64,000 nt of DNA. Source: Hoeflea marina (GTDB taxonomy: Bacteria; Pseudomonadota; Alphaproteobacteria; Rhizobiales; Rhizobiaceae). Of the stretch, positions 46,537-55,342 are shown piece after piece. The translations under genes and the position numbers were made by a program. The number at the start of each line of letters is the position of its first letter. Positions within the stretch are counted from its first letter, which is position 1. The stretch lies in the NCBI RefSeq assembly GCF_003182275.1, contig NZ_QGTR01000004.1, positions 487,811-551,810 of the forward strand, in the 5' to 3' direction. The notes beneath the pieces were generated by a model that searched no databases, was not told where the DNA came from, and was given only the letters and a program-made list of their open reading frames with translations.

Positions 46537-48390
46537 TCAAGCGATGCTGGTTGGAATGTAGCCCCCGGTCTGCCGTTTCCAAAGCCGGGCGTAAAGCCCG
46601 TCCTGCTCCAGAAGCGCGGCGGGTGATCCTTCCTCCACGATCCTGCCCTCGTCGAGAACCACGATCCGGTCCATGCTGGAAATGGTCGAAAGCCGATGGG
46701 CGATCGCGATGACCGTCTTGCCCTCCATCAGCAGCGCGAGCTTGTCCTGCACCGCCGCCTCGGCCTCGCTGTCGAGCGCCGAGGTGGCCTCGTCGAGCAC
46801 GAGGATCGGTGCGTCCTTGAGCAGAACGCGGGCGATCGAGACGCGCTGGCGCTGGCCGCCCGACAGCTTGACGCCACGATCCCCGACAAAGGCGTCATAG
46901 CCCGTCCTGCCCTCGGCATCGCTGAGCCCGCCGATGAAGTCGTCCGCTTCCGCCAGCGCCGCGGCGCGCCGGATGTCGGCGACCGAGGCGGCGGGCCGTC
47001 CATAGCGGATGTTGTCGCCGACCGACCGGTGCAGCAGCGACACGTCCTGGGTCACCACGCCCACAGTGTGCCGCAGGCTCTCCTGCGTCACGTCGCGGAT
47101 GTCCTGGCCGTCGATGAGGATGGCGCCGTTCTCGACGTCGAAAAAACGGAGGAGAAGGCTGACCAGCGTGGATTTGCCCGCGCCGGACATGCCGACCAGC
47201 CCGACCTTTTCGCCCGGACGGATCACCAGAGACAGGTCCCTGATCACGCTCTGGCCCTGCCGGTACTCGAACCGGACATTCCTGAACTCGATCCGGCCCT
47301 CTCTCACGGCCAGCGGCGACGCCCCCGCCGCATCGGTGATCGTCGGCAGCGAGGTGACGACCGGCATGGCGTCGCGGATGGTGCCCAGCGCCTGGAAGAC
47401 CTGCTGCCCCATCTGCAGGAAGGCGCGGGAATTGGCATTGAGCCGCTGCACAATGGCGATCGAGGCCACGAATTCACCGGTGGTGACGAAGCCGGCGACA
47501 AGGCCCCACAGGCCGATGGCGACATTGGCCAGGATCAAAAGTACGTTGATCAGCACGACGGTGCTGTCGGTGGCGAGATGGGTCCGGCGCTCGAACTGCT
47601 GGGACCGGACCGCTTCCCCCATTACCTTGCGCATGGCGCCCGCCTCGCTGTCCTCCGCCGCGAAAAGCTTGACCATCTGGATATTGGCGTAGAGATCGGT
47701 CATTGCACCGACGACCATGCTGCGGGCGCGGGCCGAGCGCCGCGACCGCTCGGCGAAGTGCGGCACGGCGACCGTGGCAAGCCCGACATTGGCGGCGATC
47801 CAGACAAGCACCGGCAGGGCGAGCGGCCAGGAGAGCGTCGCCAGCAGCACCAGCGAGCCGAAGAACTGCACGAGGAAATAGGGAACGGAATAGAAGGCGA
47901 CGACCACTTGCTGCTGGACGGCGGAGGCGACCTGGGAGATGCGCGACGCCACCTGCCCGGCGAACATGTCGTGGAAGAAGCCCAGGTCCTGCCGTTCGAC
48001 CGCCTTGTGGCCCTGCCACTGCATGGCCACCGGCATGCTGACCCCAACCACCAGCGAATTCATGGTGTTGGCCAGGAAGATCAGCAGCGGCGTCAGTGGA
48101 AAGACGAGGATGCCGAGGACCGCCAGCACCGGCCATTCCTGATGCAGGAAGGCCCGTGCCCCGGTCGCGCCGACCCCGTCGACGATGAACGAGATTCCCC
48201 AGATGACTGAGAGATTGATCCCCTCGACCGCCATCATCAGCAGGGCGACGCTGGCAAGCACGCCGCGGAACATCCGCGCGAAATGCAGCACCAGCGCGGC
48301 GGGCCCGTCGGTCGGCAACGGCACGAATGGGATATCCAGCGGCCGGACCAGGCTCTCGAAAGGTCGAAAAACAAAATCTGACAACGACAT
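46537..48390 (-). CDS. ABC transporter, fused permease and ATP-binding protein
   Basis: The 617-residue half-transporter has a six-helix exporter membrane domain (about 40-320) and an ATPase (about 360-600). The ATPase shows Walker A GMSGAGKST, Q-loop VTQDVS, signature KLSGGQRQRVSIAR, Walker B ILVLDEATSALD and H-loop IAHRLST. It acts as a homodimer or with a partner encoded elsewhere. Relatives export lipids, drugs or peptides. No substrate-related gene is adjacent. Confidence 0.9.
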   Translation of the reverse strand: MSLSDFVFRPFESLVRPLDIPFVPLPTDGPAALVLHFARMFRGVLASVALLMMAVEGINLSVIWGISFIVDGVGATGARAFLHQEWPVLAVLGILVFPLTPLLIFLANTMNSLVVGVSMPVAMQWQGHKAVERQDLGFFHDMFAGQVASRISQVASAVQQQVVVAFYSVPYFLVQFFGSLVLLATLSWPLALPVLVWIAANVGLATVAVPHFAERSRRSARARSMVVGAMTDLYANIQMVKLFAAEDSEAGAMRKVMGEAVRSQQFERRTHLATDSTVVLINVLLILANVAIGLWGLVAGFVTTGEFVASIAIVQRLNANSRAFLQMGQQVFQALGTIRDAMPVVTSLPTITDAAGASPLAVREGRIEFRNVRFEYRQGQSVIRDLSLVIRPGEKVGLVGMSGAGKSTLVSLLLRFFDVENGAILIDGQDIRDVTQESLRHTVGVVTQDVSLLHRSVGDNIRYGRPAASVADIRRAAALAEADDFIGGLSDAEGRTGYDAFVGDRGVKLSGGQRQRVSIARVLLKDAPILVLDEATSALDSEAEAAVQDKLALLMEGKTVIAIAHRLSTISSMDRIVVLDEGRIVEEGSPAALLEQDGLYARLWKRQTGGYIPTSIA

Positions 48391-48724
48391 GGCCTGCGCC
48401 CCGTCCCGGTGGAATCATCGGGCCCAGAACACCCTTTCCGGCTTCCGGTTGCAATGCCGAAGCCGCAACGGACAAGGCGCGGGATGGGAAATCGGATGGC
48501 CATGAGCAGGACGATCATGCACCTGACGACTGCATTCCCTTCCGCGCTGCGGTGCCGTGATTGCCCGCTGCCCTCCCGATGATGAAAGTGCGCTCCGGAC
48601 CGCGCTGTCCTTTGGCTCTTCGTCTTCATGCATGTCATGATCCCGAAACCGCTCCACACTTTCGGGCGACATGCATTGGCGGACCGTATCAAACAGCGGA
48701 GAACGGCCGGGCGATCAGGCTCGG
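48391..48724. other. Intergenic region with repeat family C
   Basis: The gap lies upstream of the ABC exporter gene and downstream of azlD. The only recognisable element is the 50-base repeat C at 48627-48676. Frames crossing the region have no family support. Confidence 0.5.
48627..48676 (-). repeat. Repeat family C (ATGCATGTCGCCCGAAAG type), copy 1
   Basis: On the minus strand it reads ATGCATGTCGCCCGAAAGTG, GGAGCGGTTTCGGGATC, ATGACATGCATG, with terminal inverted repeats ATGCATGTC/GACATGCAT. A second copy is at 63307-63354. This short palindromic element is familiar from many Rhizobiales genomes. Confidence 0.8.
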
Positions 48725-49042
48725 CTACAGGCCCGCCGCCCTCAGCGCGACGATGGCGACCCAGCCGATGCCGAAGATCGCCATCAGCGGGAAGCGCAGG
48801 CCGGCGGCGAGCACGATCAGGATGGTGATCCCCTCGGCCAGGCCGTTGGAGACGGCCGCCGGCGCCACCAGCGTGGTGATGACGGCGGCGGGCACGGCGT
48901 TGAGCGCCGCGTCGACCCGCGGCGGGATGGAGTCGAAGCGCGACAGCACCAGGTGGCCGCCGAAGCGGGCGGCATAGGTGACCAGAGCGCCGGCGATGAT
49001 GATCCAGTAGATGGCCGAGATGCCGAGAAATTCGCCGCTCAT
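48725..49042 (-). CDS. azlD: AzlD family branched-chain amino acid exporter subunit
   Basis: The 105-residue protein has three to four membrane helices and the AzlD stretches ALVTYAARFGGHLVLSR and ALNAVPAAVITTLVAP. It works with AzlC in export of branched-chain amino acids or azaleucine. The ATG overlaps the azlC stop by four bases (ATGA). Confidence 0.92.
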   Translation of the reverse strand: MSGEFLGISAIYWIIIAGALVTYAARFGGHLVLSRFDSIPPRVDAALNAVPAAVITTLVAPAAVSNGLAEGITILIVLAAGLRFPLMAIFGIGWVAIVALRAAGL

Positions 49043-49782
49043 TCGCCTGCCTCCATGTGGCCCTCGGCCGGAATCGGCTCGTCGAGATCCAGCGGCGCCT
49101 TCGGCGGCAGCAGCACCGCCACGGCGATGCCGCAGAGCGCCCCGAGGCTCACATGCCAGGGCGAGCCGACGAGATGGATGGCGGCCACCGAGCCGATGGC
49201 GCTGGCGATCACCACCGGCAGCCAGTGGTTGCGGCCGCGGAACTCGAGCAACAGCGCCAGGAAATAGATCGGCAGCAGGAAATCGATGCCGAGCGCCTCG
49301 GGATCGGTGATCAGCCTGCCGAACAGCGCCCCGATCCAGGACTCGAGCACCCAGGGGACATAGATCGCCAGCGCCAGGCCCATATACCAGCCGAAGCCCA
49401 GCGGCTGCCCGCGCTCGACCCGGGTTTCGGAGGCGGCGTATTGCGGATCGGTGAGGAAGAAGAACGCCACCGCCTTCTGCCAGCCGTTCATCAGCTGCAT
49501 GTGGCGGCCGATGGAGGCGGAATAGAGCACATGGCGGAAATTGACGGCGAAGATCGAGAAAACGATCATCCAGGGCGCGATGTCATGGCCGAAGAGCTCG
49601 ATGCCGACCATCTGGCTGGCGCCGCCATAGACGGCGGCGCTCATCGCCACCGCCTCGCCGACCGACAGGCCGTTGTCGACCGCCAGCGCCCCGAACAGCA
49701 TGCCGAAGGGCGCGGCCGACACCACCACCGGCAGGCTGGCGCGCATACCCGCCAGGAATTCGCGTCTGTCAAAGGTCATCAA
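49039..49782 (-). CDS. azlC: AzlC family branched-chain amino acid exporter
   Basis: The 247-residue membrane protein shows the AzlC signature AAPFGMLFGALAV (near 24), the AVYGGASQMVGIELF stretch and NFRHVLYSASIG (near 87), with about six helices. It is the larger subunit of the AzlCD exporter. The 15 C-terminal residues are acidic and of low complexity. Confidence 0.93.
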   Translation of the reverse strand: MMTFDRREFLAGMRASLPVVVSAAPFGMLFGALAVDNGLSVGEAVAMSAAVYGGASQMVGIELFGHDIAPWMIVFSIFAVNFRHVLYSASIGRHMQLMNGWQKAVAFFFLTDPQYAASETRVERGQPLGFGWYMGLALAIYVPWVLESWIGALFGRLITDPEALGIDFLLPIYFLALLLEFRGRNHWLPVVIASAIGSVAAIHLVGSPWHVSLGALCGIAVAVLLPPKAPLDLDEPIPAEGHMEAGE

Positions 49783-49904
49783 TGGCTCGCTCCGGATGAC
49801 CGAGCGATAGGTCAGGAATGCTGACCAGTCAATTCAATAGGATTGATGCGGCGATCAGGCCGGGAAATGCGGTGGATCGGCAGCCGCTGCCTGGCGCTCC
49901 GTTC

Positions 49905-50585
49905 TCAATCGGTCGTCACCGTATAGTCCGCGTTGCCCGACCAGGTGAGTTTCCAGCGCGCGCCGGGGCGGACATTCTGCACCAGATGCGGCTGGAAGGC
50001 GGCGAGGCAGGTGCCGCCGGGCCGTCTGATCGATGGATAAAGAAGACCGCGCGAACCAGACTGGCGCAGTTGCCGCGCCAGTTTCTGTCCCTCCGGATAG
50101 GCGGTTTCCGGATTTGGCCCCAGACAGGGCGTGTCCGCCGGCGCGGCGCGCAGATCGTGGAACTCTCCGAGAAAACCTGCCAGCAGCGCCTGATAAACCG
50201 CCTCGTCCTCGAAGACATTGATGCGCGCGAGCTCGCGGCCGCGGTGCCAGCCCACCTCGGCAATGGCGGTGAGATCATCGAGCGCCGCGTACCAGGCGCC
50301 ACGGCCCGAGTCGTTGAACCGGTTGCCTTCCGGCCGGGTATAGGCGAAGGCGGCGTTGATGTGGGTCTGGCCCCAGGCCGCGAACACCAGCTCGCGCGGG
50401 TCGAGCCCGGGCAGTCCGCTGGCCTCGGCCTTCAGCCGCCGGCTGGTCAGCCCTTCGAGAACGGCAAGGATCTCCAGATCGGCATCGGAATCGACCAGCG
50501 GACGCAGCACCGGCGGCTTGTACCAGGCCGTCGAGATCAGCCGCACCGTTGCCTGCTCGGCCACATGCGCGAGCGGCGGCGTCAC
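49905..50585 (-). CDS. RES-domain toxin (NAD+-depleting family)
   Basis: The 226-residue protein has the RES fold: VRLISTAWY opens the first strand, the conserved Arg is in EGNRFNDSGRGAWYAAL (near 85-100), Glu in LTAIAEVGWH (near 106) and Ser in GLLYPSIR. Characterised relatives (MbcT, ParT) degrade NAD+ or ADP-ribosylate targets and stop growth. Its start overlaps the antitoxin stop by four bases. Together they form a type II toxin-antitoxin pair. Confidence 0.9.
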   Translation of the reverse strand: MTPPLAHVAEQATVRLISTAWYKPPVLRPLVDSDADLEILAVLEGLTSRRLKAEASGLPGLDPRELVFAAWGQTHINAAFAYTRPEGNRFNDSGRGAWYAALDDLTAIAEVGWHRGRELARINVFEDEAVYQALLAGFLGEFHDLRAAPADTPCLGPNPETAYPEGQKLARQLRQSGSRGLLYPSIRRPGGTCLAAFQPHLVQNVRPGARWKLTWSGNADYTVTTD

Positions 50586-50995
50586 ACCCCGCCCCTGAGC
50601 GCATCGACATAGGCGCGGATCTCGAGGATCGCCGGCAGGCCGCCCGACTGCATGACATCAAGCGGCGTGCGGCCGGAAAACAGGGGACCGGAATTGGCCA
50701 GCCCGACCCAGCGGTCGGCAAGATCGTCGCGGAAATACAGATGCAGCGCCTTGTAGAGTCCGGTAAGCGCGCTGACGCGCAGCATCTGGTCATGACTCAT
50801 CCGCCCGGCCCACTGCCCAGTCTTCATTCGTGCCCAGCTGCGCGGGCTGACATCGACCAGCACCGCCGCGGCGGCGTTGCCGATCCGCCAGGCCTCCATG
50901 ACCCGGGCCGCCGCCTTGGCCGCAACCCGCGCCACCTCGCCCGGATCATGGGCATCGAGCCGGTATTCAGTCGCTCTCTCGGTCATGATCGCCAT
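50582..50995 (-). CDS. Xre/MbcA/ParS antitoxin partner of the RES toxin
   Basis: The 137-residue protein has an N-terminal Xre-like helix-turn-helix region (about 10-75, VLVDVSPRSWARMKTGQW). Its C-terminal part (about 76-137, SALTGLYKALHLYF, LDVMQSGGLPAILEIRAYVD) is the toxin-binding DUF2384 domain. It neutralises the toxin and should repress its own promoter at the palindromes just upstream. Candidate starts are GTG 51007, ATG 50995 and ATG 50986; the second follows GGGTGGG best. Confidence 0.88.
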   Translation of the reverse strand: MAIMTERATEYRLDAHDPGEVARVAAKAAARVMEAWRIGNAAAAVLVDVSPRSWARMKTGQWAGRMSHDQMLRVSALTGLYKALHLYFRDDLADRWVGLANSGPLFSGRTPLDVMQSGGLPAILEIRAYVDALRGGV

Positions 50996-51013
50996 GGGGA
51001 TACCCACCCAATA

Positions 51014-51056
51014 TTGCCATTTGGCTCAATATAGATTGCCATATGGCAAGACACAA
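51014..51056 (-). promoter_or_regulatory. Promoter and operator of the Xre-RES module
   Basis: On the minus strand a -35-like TTGTGT (51051-51056), a 17-base spacer and -10-like TATATT (51028-51033) form a promoter. A perfect 14-base palindrome TTGCCATATGGCAA (51036-51049) fills the spacer. A degenerate copy TTGCCATTTGGCTC starts at 51014, 22 bases away, two helical turns. This geometry suits autorepression by the Xre antitoxin. Confidence 0.75.
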
Positions 51057-51080
51057 GGCTGTCGCAAGCAACCCGGAGCC

Positions 51081-52355
51081 CTAGCCGATGACACCTTCGG
51101 CGCGCAGGGCGTCGATCTCGCTCTCGCCAAGGGCGAGTTCGGAAAGCACCGCGGACGTGTCGCGGCCGAGCGTCGGGGCCGGCGCCAGCGGCCCCCGCCT
51201 CCAGCCCGACGAGCTGAACGGCAGATGCGGAACGCTGACGCTGAGACCCAGTTCCGGCACCGCGAGTTCGCGCATCAGCCGGTTGTGGGTGAGTTGCGGA
51301 TGCTCCAGCACCTGCGCCAGCGAGCGGACATGCGCCGAGGGCACGCCGGCGCGGTTGAGCAGGACCTCCCATTCCGCCGCCGGGCGCTCGAGGAAGGCGG
51401 CCTTCAGCCCCGCGCCGATGCGCGCGCGGTCCTCCTCCGTCAGCGTCTCGCCAGCCAATTCGCGGCGCACATGGATGGTAAGATCTGACTTACCTGTTGC
51501 GTTGCACAGCCGCAGCGCCTGGTCGGCGGTGTTCGCGGTGACCACCAGCTGGCCGTCGGCGGTCTCGAAGCGGTCGGAGAACGGGCTGCCGGAAAACGCC
51601 TTGTTGCCTTCGAGCCCGCGCGACTGGCCGGTGGTCTGATGGTCGACCGCATAGGCGGCCATCAGCGAGACGATCGAATCGAGCATCGACACCGTGAGGT
51701 GCTGGGCGCCGGCGCCGTTGCGGTCGCGCTGCAGCAGCGCCGCCAGCACCGCGCCGGCCGCCGTCTGGCCGGCGATGTAGTCGACGATCGGGAAGCCGAC
51801 CCGCATCGGGCCGCTGTCAGGCGTGCCGGTCATCGCCATCATGCCCGACAGGCCCTGCAGGATGTGGTCATAGGCCGGCGCATGCGCCAGCGGCCCGCTC
51901 TCGCCGTAGCCCGAGAGGCTGAGATAGATGATCCTCGGGTTGAGCTCGGCAATGGCGTCGAAGCCGATCCCCAGCCGCGCGGCGACGCCGGGCCGGAAGT
52001 TCTGCAGCATCACGTCGGAGCGGGCCGCAAGTCGTCCAACCAGCTCAATGCCGCGCGGATCCTTGAGATTGATGGCGGCGGAGCGCTTGCCGGCATTCTG
52101 GCTCAGGAACGAGGCGCCGAGTCCCGCGGCCTTCATCTCCGCCGTGCCGCCGTGGCGGCGGACGAAATCCGTCGAATCCACCGGCTCGACCCGGATGACC
52201 TCGGCGCCGAGCAGCGCCAGCTGGTAGCTGGCAAACGGCCCGGCGAGCACATGGCCGATGTCAAGAACGGTGATGCCGGTCAGCGGCAGGACCTGTGCCG
52301 CCTCCGGCGCAGTCGATGATGCCGGGACAGCATCGCCCGGTGTGTTGGTGGTCAT
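51081..52355 (-). CDS. CaiB/BaiF-type CoA transferase
   Basis: The 424-residue protein shows family III CoA-transferase marks: LTGITVLDIGHVLAGPFASY (near 26), GAEVIRVEP, the GKRSAAINLKDPRG stretch, the catalytic Asp in AYDHILQGLSG (near 163) and GRDTSAVL at the end. It moves CoA between carboxylic acids. The donor and acceptor are unknown. GGAGGATTT precedes the ATG at 52355; the open frame continues 21 codons upstream. Confidence 0.92.
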   Translation of the reverse strand: MTTNTPGDAVPASSTAPEAAQVLPLTGITVLDIGHVLAGPFASYQLALLGAEVIRVEPVDSTDFVRRHGGTAEMKAAGLGASFLSQNAGKRSAAINLKDPRGIELVGRLAARSDVMLQNFRPGVAARLGIGFDAIAELNPRIIYLSLSGYGESGPLAHAPAYDHILQGLSGMMAMTGTPDSGPMRVGFPIVDYIAGQTAAGAVLAALLQRDRNGAGAQHLTVSMLDSIVSLMAAYAVDHQTTGQSRGLEGNKAFSGSPFSDRFETADGQLVVTANTADQALRLCNATGKSDLTIHVRRELAGETLTEEDRARIGAGLKAAFLERPAAEWEVLLNRAGVPSAHVRSLAQVLEHPQLTHNRLMRELAVPELGLSVSVPHLPFSSSGWRRGPLAPAPTLGRDTSAVLSELALGESEIDALRAEGVIG

Positions 52356-52676
52356 TGCAAATCCTCCTCCTCCAGCCGCTCGACCACGGCCCTCACCTCC
52401 GGTGTACAGGCTGGCCAACCACTTGCCAACAAACGCGAAAGCGCGATGGCACGATGCGCAGCCAGACGTGGAAGTGCGGCGGACGGAGCGCAGAGGGGCG
52501 GCTCATGCCAGGGACCCCACCCGGCGCTACGCGCCACCCTTCCCTGAAGGGGATGGAAAACCCGCCGAGAGCACAGTGCCTTTCCTCCACCCAACGGGGG
52601 GAGGTGTCGGCGCAGCCGACGGAGGGGGCAAAACTCACCGTGACGCGAACGGGAACGCCACCCGGAGGCTTCGCCC
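52356..52676. other. Intergenic region with family B repeats
   Basis: The gap contains two family B units at 52516-52632. Outside them I see no gene. The leftward spermidine-synthase-like gene ends at the right edge, and the repeat hairpins might end its transcript. Confidence 0.6.
52516..52632. repeat. Repeat family B, paired units
   Basis: ACCCCACCCGGCGCTACGCG with CCACCCTTCCCTGAAGGGG forms the first unit; CCTCCACCCAACGGGGGGAG, GTGTCGGCGCAGCCGAC and GGAGGGGG form the second. The pair corresponds to the pair inside uvrB at 26015-26127. Confidence 0.8.
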
Positions 52677-53393
52677 TCAGGCCTTGCGCCCCAGATACAC
52701 AGTCTGGGTGAAGGGCCGGTCCTGCAGCGGATTGTCGAAGGTCACCGGTTCGGCGCGGGCGTCGCTGAAGACCTGCGCCAGCCGCTCGGTGAAGGCGGGG
52801 TCGGGGCGGTCGTCCGACCAGAGGCCGAAGACGCCGCCGGGCTTGAGATGGGATGACAGCGCGGCGAGCCCCTCGCGCCGGTAGAAGCTGGTGGAGCGCG
52901 CGTCGAGCAGCGAATCCGGCGAGTGGTCGATGTCGAGCAGGATGGCGTCGAACGTCCGCGCCGGCGCCTGCGGGTCGAAGCCGCCGGCGCTTTGCGCCAT
53001 GGCGAAGAAATCGCCGTGCACGAGCCGGCAGCGCGGATCGGCGACAAGTCCCGGTCCGAGCGGCAGCAGTCCGGTGACATGCCAGTCGATCACCGCCTCG
53101 AGAAAATCGACGACGACGAGCGAACCGACGCTGTCATGCTCCAGCACCGCCTGCGCGGTGTAACCAAGTCCCAGCCCGCCGACGACGACATCCAGCCCCT
53201 CCCCCGCAAGCTCTGCCAGCCCGAGCCGCGCCAGCGCGATCTCCGACGCCGTGAACAGGCTGGTCATCAGGAATTCCTCGCCGAGCTTGATCTCCAGCAC
53301 ATCGACGCCGAGCTTGTGCTCGAATCTACGGCGCAGGCTGATATCGCCGATCGGCGTCGGGCGGTAGTCGAGTTCCTCGAACAGTCGGCTCAT
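52677..53393 (-). CDS. Spermidine-synthase-like SAM-dependent transferase
   Basis: The 238-residue protein has a spermine/spermidine synthase fold: the glycine-rich DVVVGGLGLGYTAQAVLEH (near 72-90) and the VVVDFLEAVIDWH acidic strand. FDAILLDIDHSP (near 143) holds the Asp pair. A GPGLVADPRCRLVHGDFF stretch lies between. The N-terminal polyamine pocket is reduced, so it may act on another substrate. AGGAGA with 7-base spacing supports ATG 53393 over ATG 53408. Confidence 0.8.
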   Translation of the reverse strand: MSRLFEELDYRPTPIGDISLRRRFEHKLGVDVLEIKLGEEFLMTSLFTASEIALARLGLAELAGEGLDVVVGGLGLGYTAQAVLEHDSVGSLVVVDFLEAVIDWHVTGLLPLGPGLVADPRCRLVHGDFFAMAQSAGGFDPQAPARTFDAILLDIDHSPDSLLDARSTSFYRREGLAALSSHLKPGGVFGLWSDDRPDPAFTERLAQVFSDARAEPVTFDNPLQDRPFTQTVYLGRKA

Positions 53394-53661
53394 CGGCGTC
53401 TCCTGCATGCATGGCTACGAGGGAGATAGCACCGGACCGGTCCGCAAGGCGACAGCAAACGCGGAAATCGCCGATGCGGCCTGTTGCCGGACCTGAAGTG
53501 GAGGGGCGTCGGCCAGGATTGCCGGGCATAGCGGTCAACAGCAGAGCTGGCGGCACCCCCTGACGATACCTATCTTAACGCTACGCCGATCTTGCCGCAG
53601 CGGGCGGATTGCCTATGGTGAACTTTTCTGTCCCGACACCTCGAACCTTGGAGGAGAAGCT

Positions 53662-54720
53662 GTGCTTAAACGGTCCCTCGCGGTTCTGCTCGCCGCCGCG
53701 CTTGTGCTGACAGGCTGGCAAGTGATCCCGCAGGGCGTTCGCGCAGGAAAGCTGCTCCTGGGTGGCGACGACCCGGAAGCCGTGGCCGCCTACCGGCTGG
53801 CGACCATTTCGGCGGGAGACATCGAGACAGCCGCGCGAAAGGCAATCGCCAGCGACGACGCCGAACTCGCCGTCAGCCTTGTCGATGTCGCGGCAGCCGG
53901 CGGGATTGCCGTCTCCCCCGAGCTTTCGGCCGATGTGGACGCCGCCGAGGCGGCAAGCCACGGGCGAACCGCGCAGGACGCCTGGAAAGGTTTCCTGTCC
54001 GGCGAGGCGCCGAGCGAAGCCGCACTGGCCGGCGTCGTGGCGGCAGATCTCAGCGGATATGGCGACCTTCGCGATCTCTACACACAGGCAAGGCTGCATC
54101 AGGCGGGCGAGACCGTCGACCGGCTGACCGTCGGCCTCGCCGCCGTCGGGGTGGTGCTGACGGTGGCCACGGTCGCTTCGCTCGGCGCTGCCCTGCCCGC
54201 CAAGGCCGGCATCAGCACCATCAAGGCGGCAAAGCGCGCGGGGCGGCTTTCGCCTGCGCTGCAAAGACACCTCGGCAAAACGCTCGGAGCCGCCATCGAC
54301 ATGGATGCGCTCAAGGCAGCGGGCGCCTCGCTGCGCAGCCTCGATCTTTCGGCAGCCCGAATGGCCGTTCGCGGCATCGTGCCTGCCAAATCACTTTCCG
54401 CCATCCGCGCGCTCGGCGCCGATGTTGCCACGCTTGGCGAACGGGTGGGCTATCGCGGCACGCTGCAGACGCTGTCGGTTGCCGAAAACACCGATGATGT
54501 GCGCCGGGTGGCGAGGATATCGAAGACCTTCGGCACCCGCACCCGGGCCGTGCTGGTACTGGCCGGCGGCGCTGCGCTCTCGCTTGCCTCCATCGCCGCT
54601 TCGCTGACTTTCTGGCTCATCTCGGCGCTGATCTGGCTTGGCCTCGCCCTGGCATTTGCCTGGCGCATGGGACGCCGGATCCTGCGGCTGTTCCGGCGAA
54701 GCCCAGCGCCGGGCGTCTAG
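53662..54720 (+). CDS. Membrane protein of unknown function
   Basis: The 352-residue product has a hydrophobic N-terminus (AVLLAAALVLTGW) and about 115 soluble residues rich in Ala and Asp. A membrane segment lies at about 155-180 (VGVVLTVATVASLGAALPAK), then 110 helical residues, and a final pair of membrane segments (about 295-335). The DLRDLYTQARLHQAGETVD and KAAKRAGRLSPALQRHLG stretches look conserved in character, but I know no name for the family. The start is GTG behind GGAGGAGA. It stands alone. Confidence 0.7.
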   Translation: MLKRSLAVLLAAALVLTGWQVIPQGVRAGKLLLGGDDPEAVAAYRLATISAGDIETAARKAIASDDAELAVSLVDVAAAGGIAVSPELSADVDAAEAASHGRTAQDAWKGFLSGEAPSEAALAGVVAADLSGYGDLRDLYTQARLHQAGETVDRLTVGLAAVGVVLTVATVASLGAALPAKAGISTIKAAKRAGRLSPALQRHLGKTLGAAIDMDALKAAGASLRSLDLSAARMAVRGIVPAKSLSAIRALGADVATLGERVGYRGTLQTLSVAENTDDVRRVARISKTFGTRTRAVLVLAGGAALSLASIAASLTFWLISALIWLGLALAFAWRMGRRILRLFRRSPAPGV

Positions 54721-54962
54721 GCTCCCACGCGGCTCACCGGTCAAATCACGGATTGAGGCAACCATCTACCGGGATGGTCCCTCAGGCTGGATTGCGTTCC
54801 ATCGACACCGAGAATCAATGTCATCCTTGAACACCCGGAACAGCGGGCCATGGCCGGAAAGCTCCATGCTTTCCGCTGCGTCCTGAAACTTTTCGAAAGC
54901 CGCGATCCGTTTCCGGCCATCGTTTCGTCCTTGGTATGTCCACATCCAAAAGGAGAGCCACA

Positions 54963-55277
54963 ATGGCTGGATTGGTTGCCATCTACAAAAAGCCGGCTGA
55001 CATCGAGGCGTTCGAGAAGCACTATTTCGGGACGCACATTCCGCTTGCCAAGACGATGCCGGGGGTGCGGCGGTACGAGGTCAGCCGCGGACCTGTTTCC
55101 GTGTTGGCGGGGCCAGCCGATGTCCATCTGATCGGGACGGTGCACTTTGATGATCTTGAGGCGATGAAGAGGGCATTCGCCAGCCCGGAAGGCCGTGCGA
55201 CTGCCGCCGACCGCCGGCTATTCGCTCCCGACGATACAGGCGTGCAGATCCTTGTTTTCGACACAAGGGAAGTCTGA
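54963..55277 (+). CDS. EthD family small dimeric alpha/beta-barrel protein
   Basis: The 104-residue protein has the EthD pattern: LVAIYKKPADIEAFEKHYFG with the THIPLAKTMPGVRRYEV strand and an RRLFAPD region near the end. It is a ferredoxin-like fold in which two units form one barrel. EthD relatives assist oxidation or decarboxylation of small organics; the actual substrate is unknown. AAAAGGAGAG precedes the ATG. It is the first gene of a three-gene operon with the hydrolase and the ECF sigma factor. Confidence 0.85.
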   Translation: MAGLVAIYKKPADIEAFEKHYFGTHIPLAKTMPGVRRYEVSRGPVSVLAGPADVHLIGTVHFDDLEAMKRAFASPEGRATAADRRLFAPDDTGVQILVFDTREV

Positions 55278-55342
55278 GCTCACTTGCGGTTGCAGGCTTT
55301 GCGAACCGCACATACCGTAAAATTTCACAAGGGGGAGCCCCA

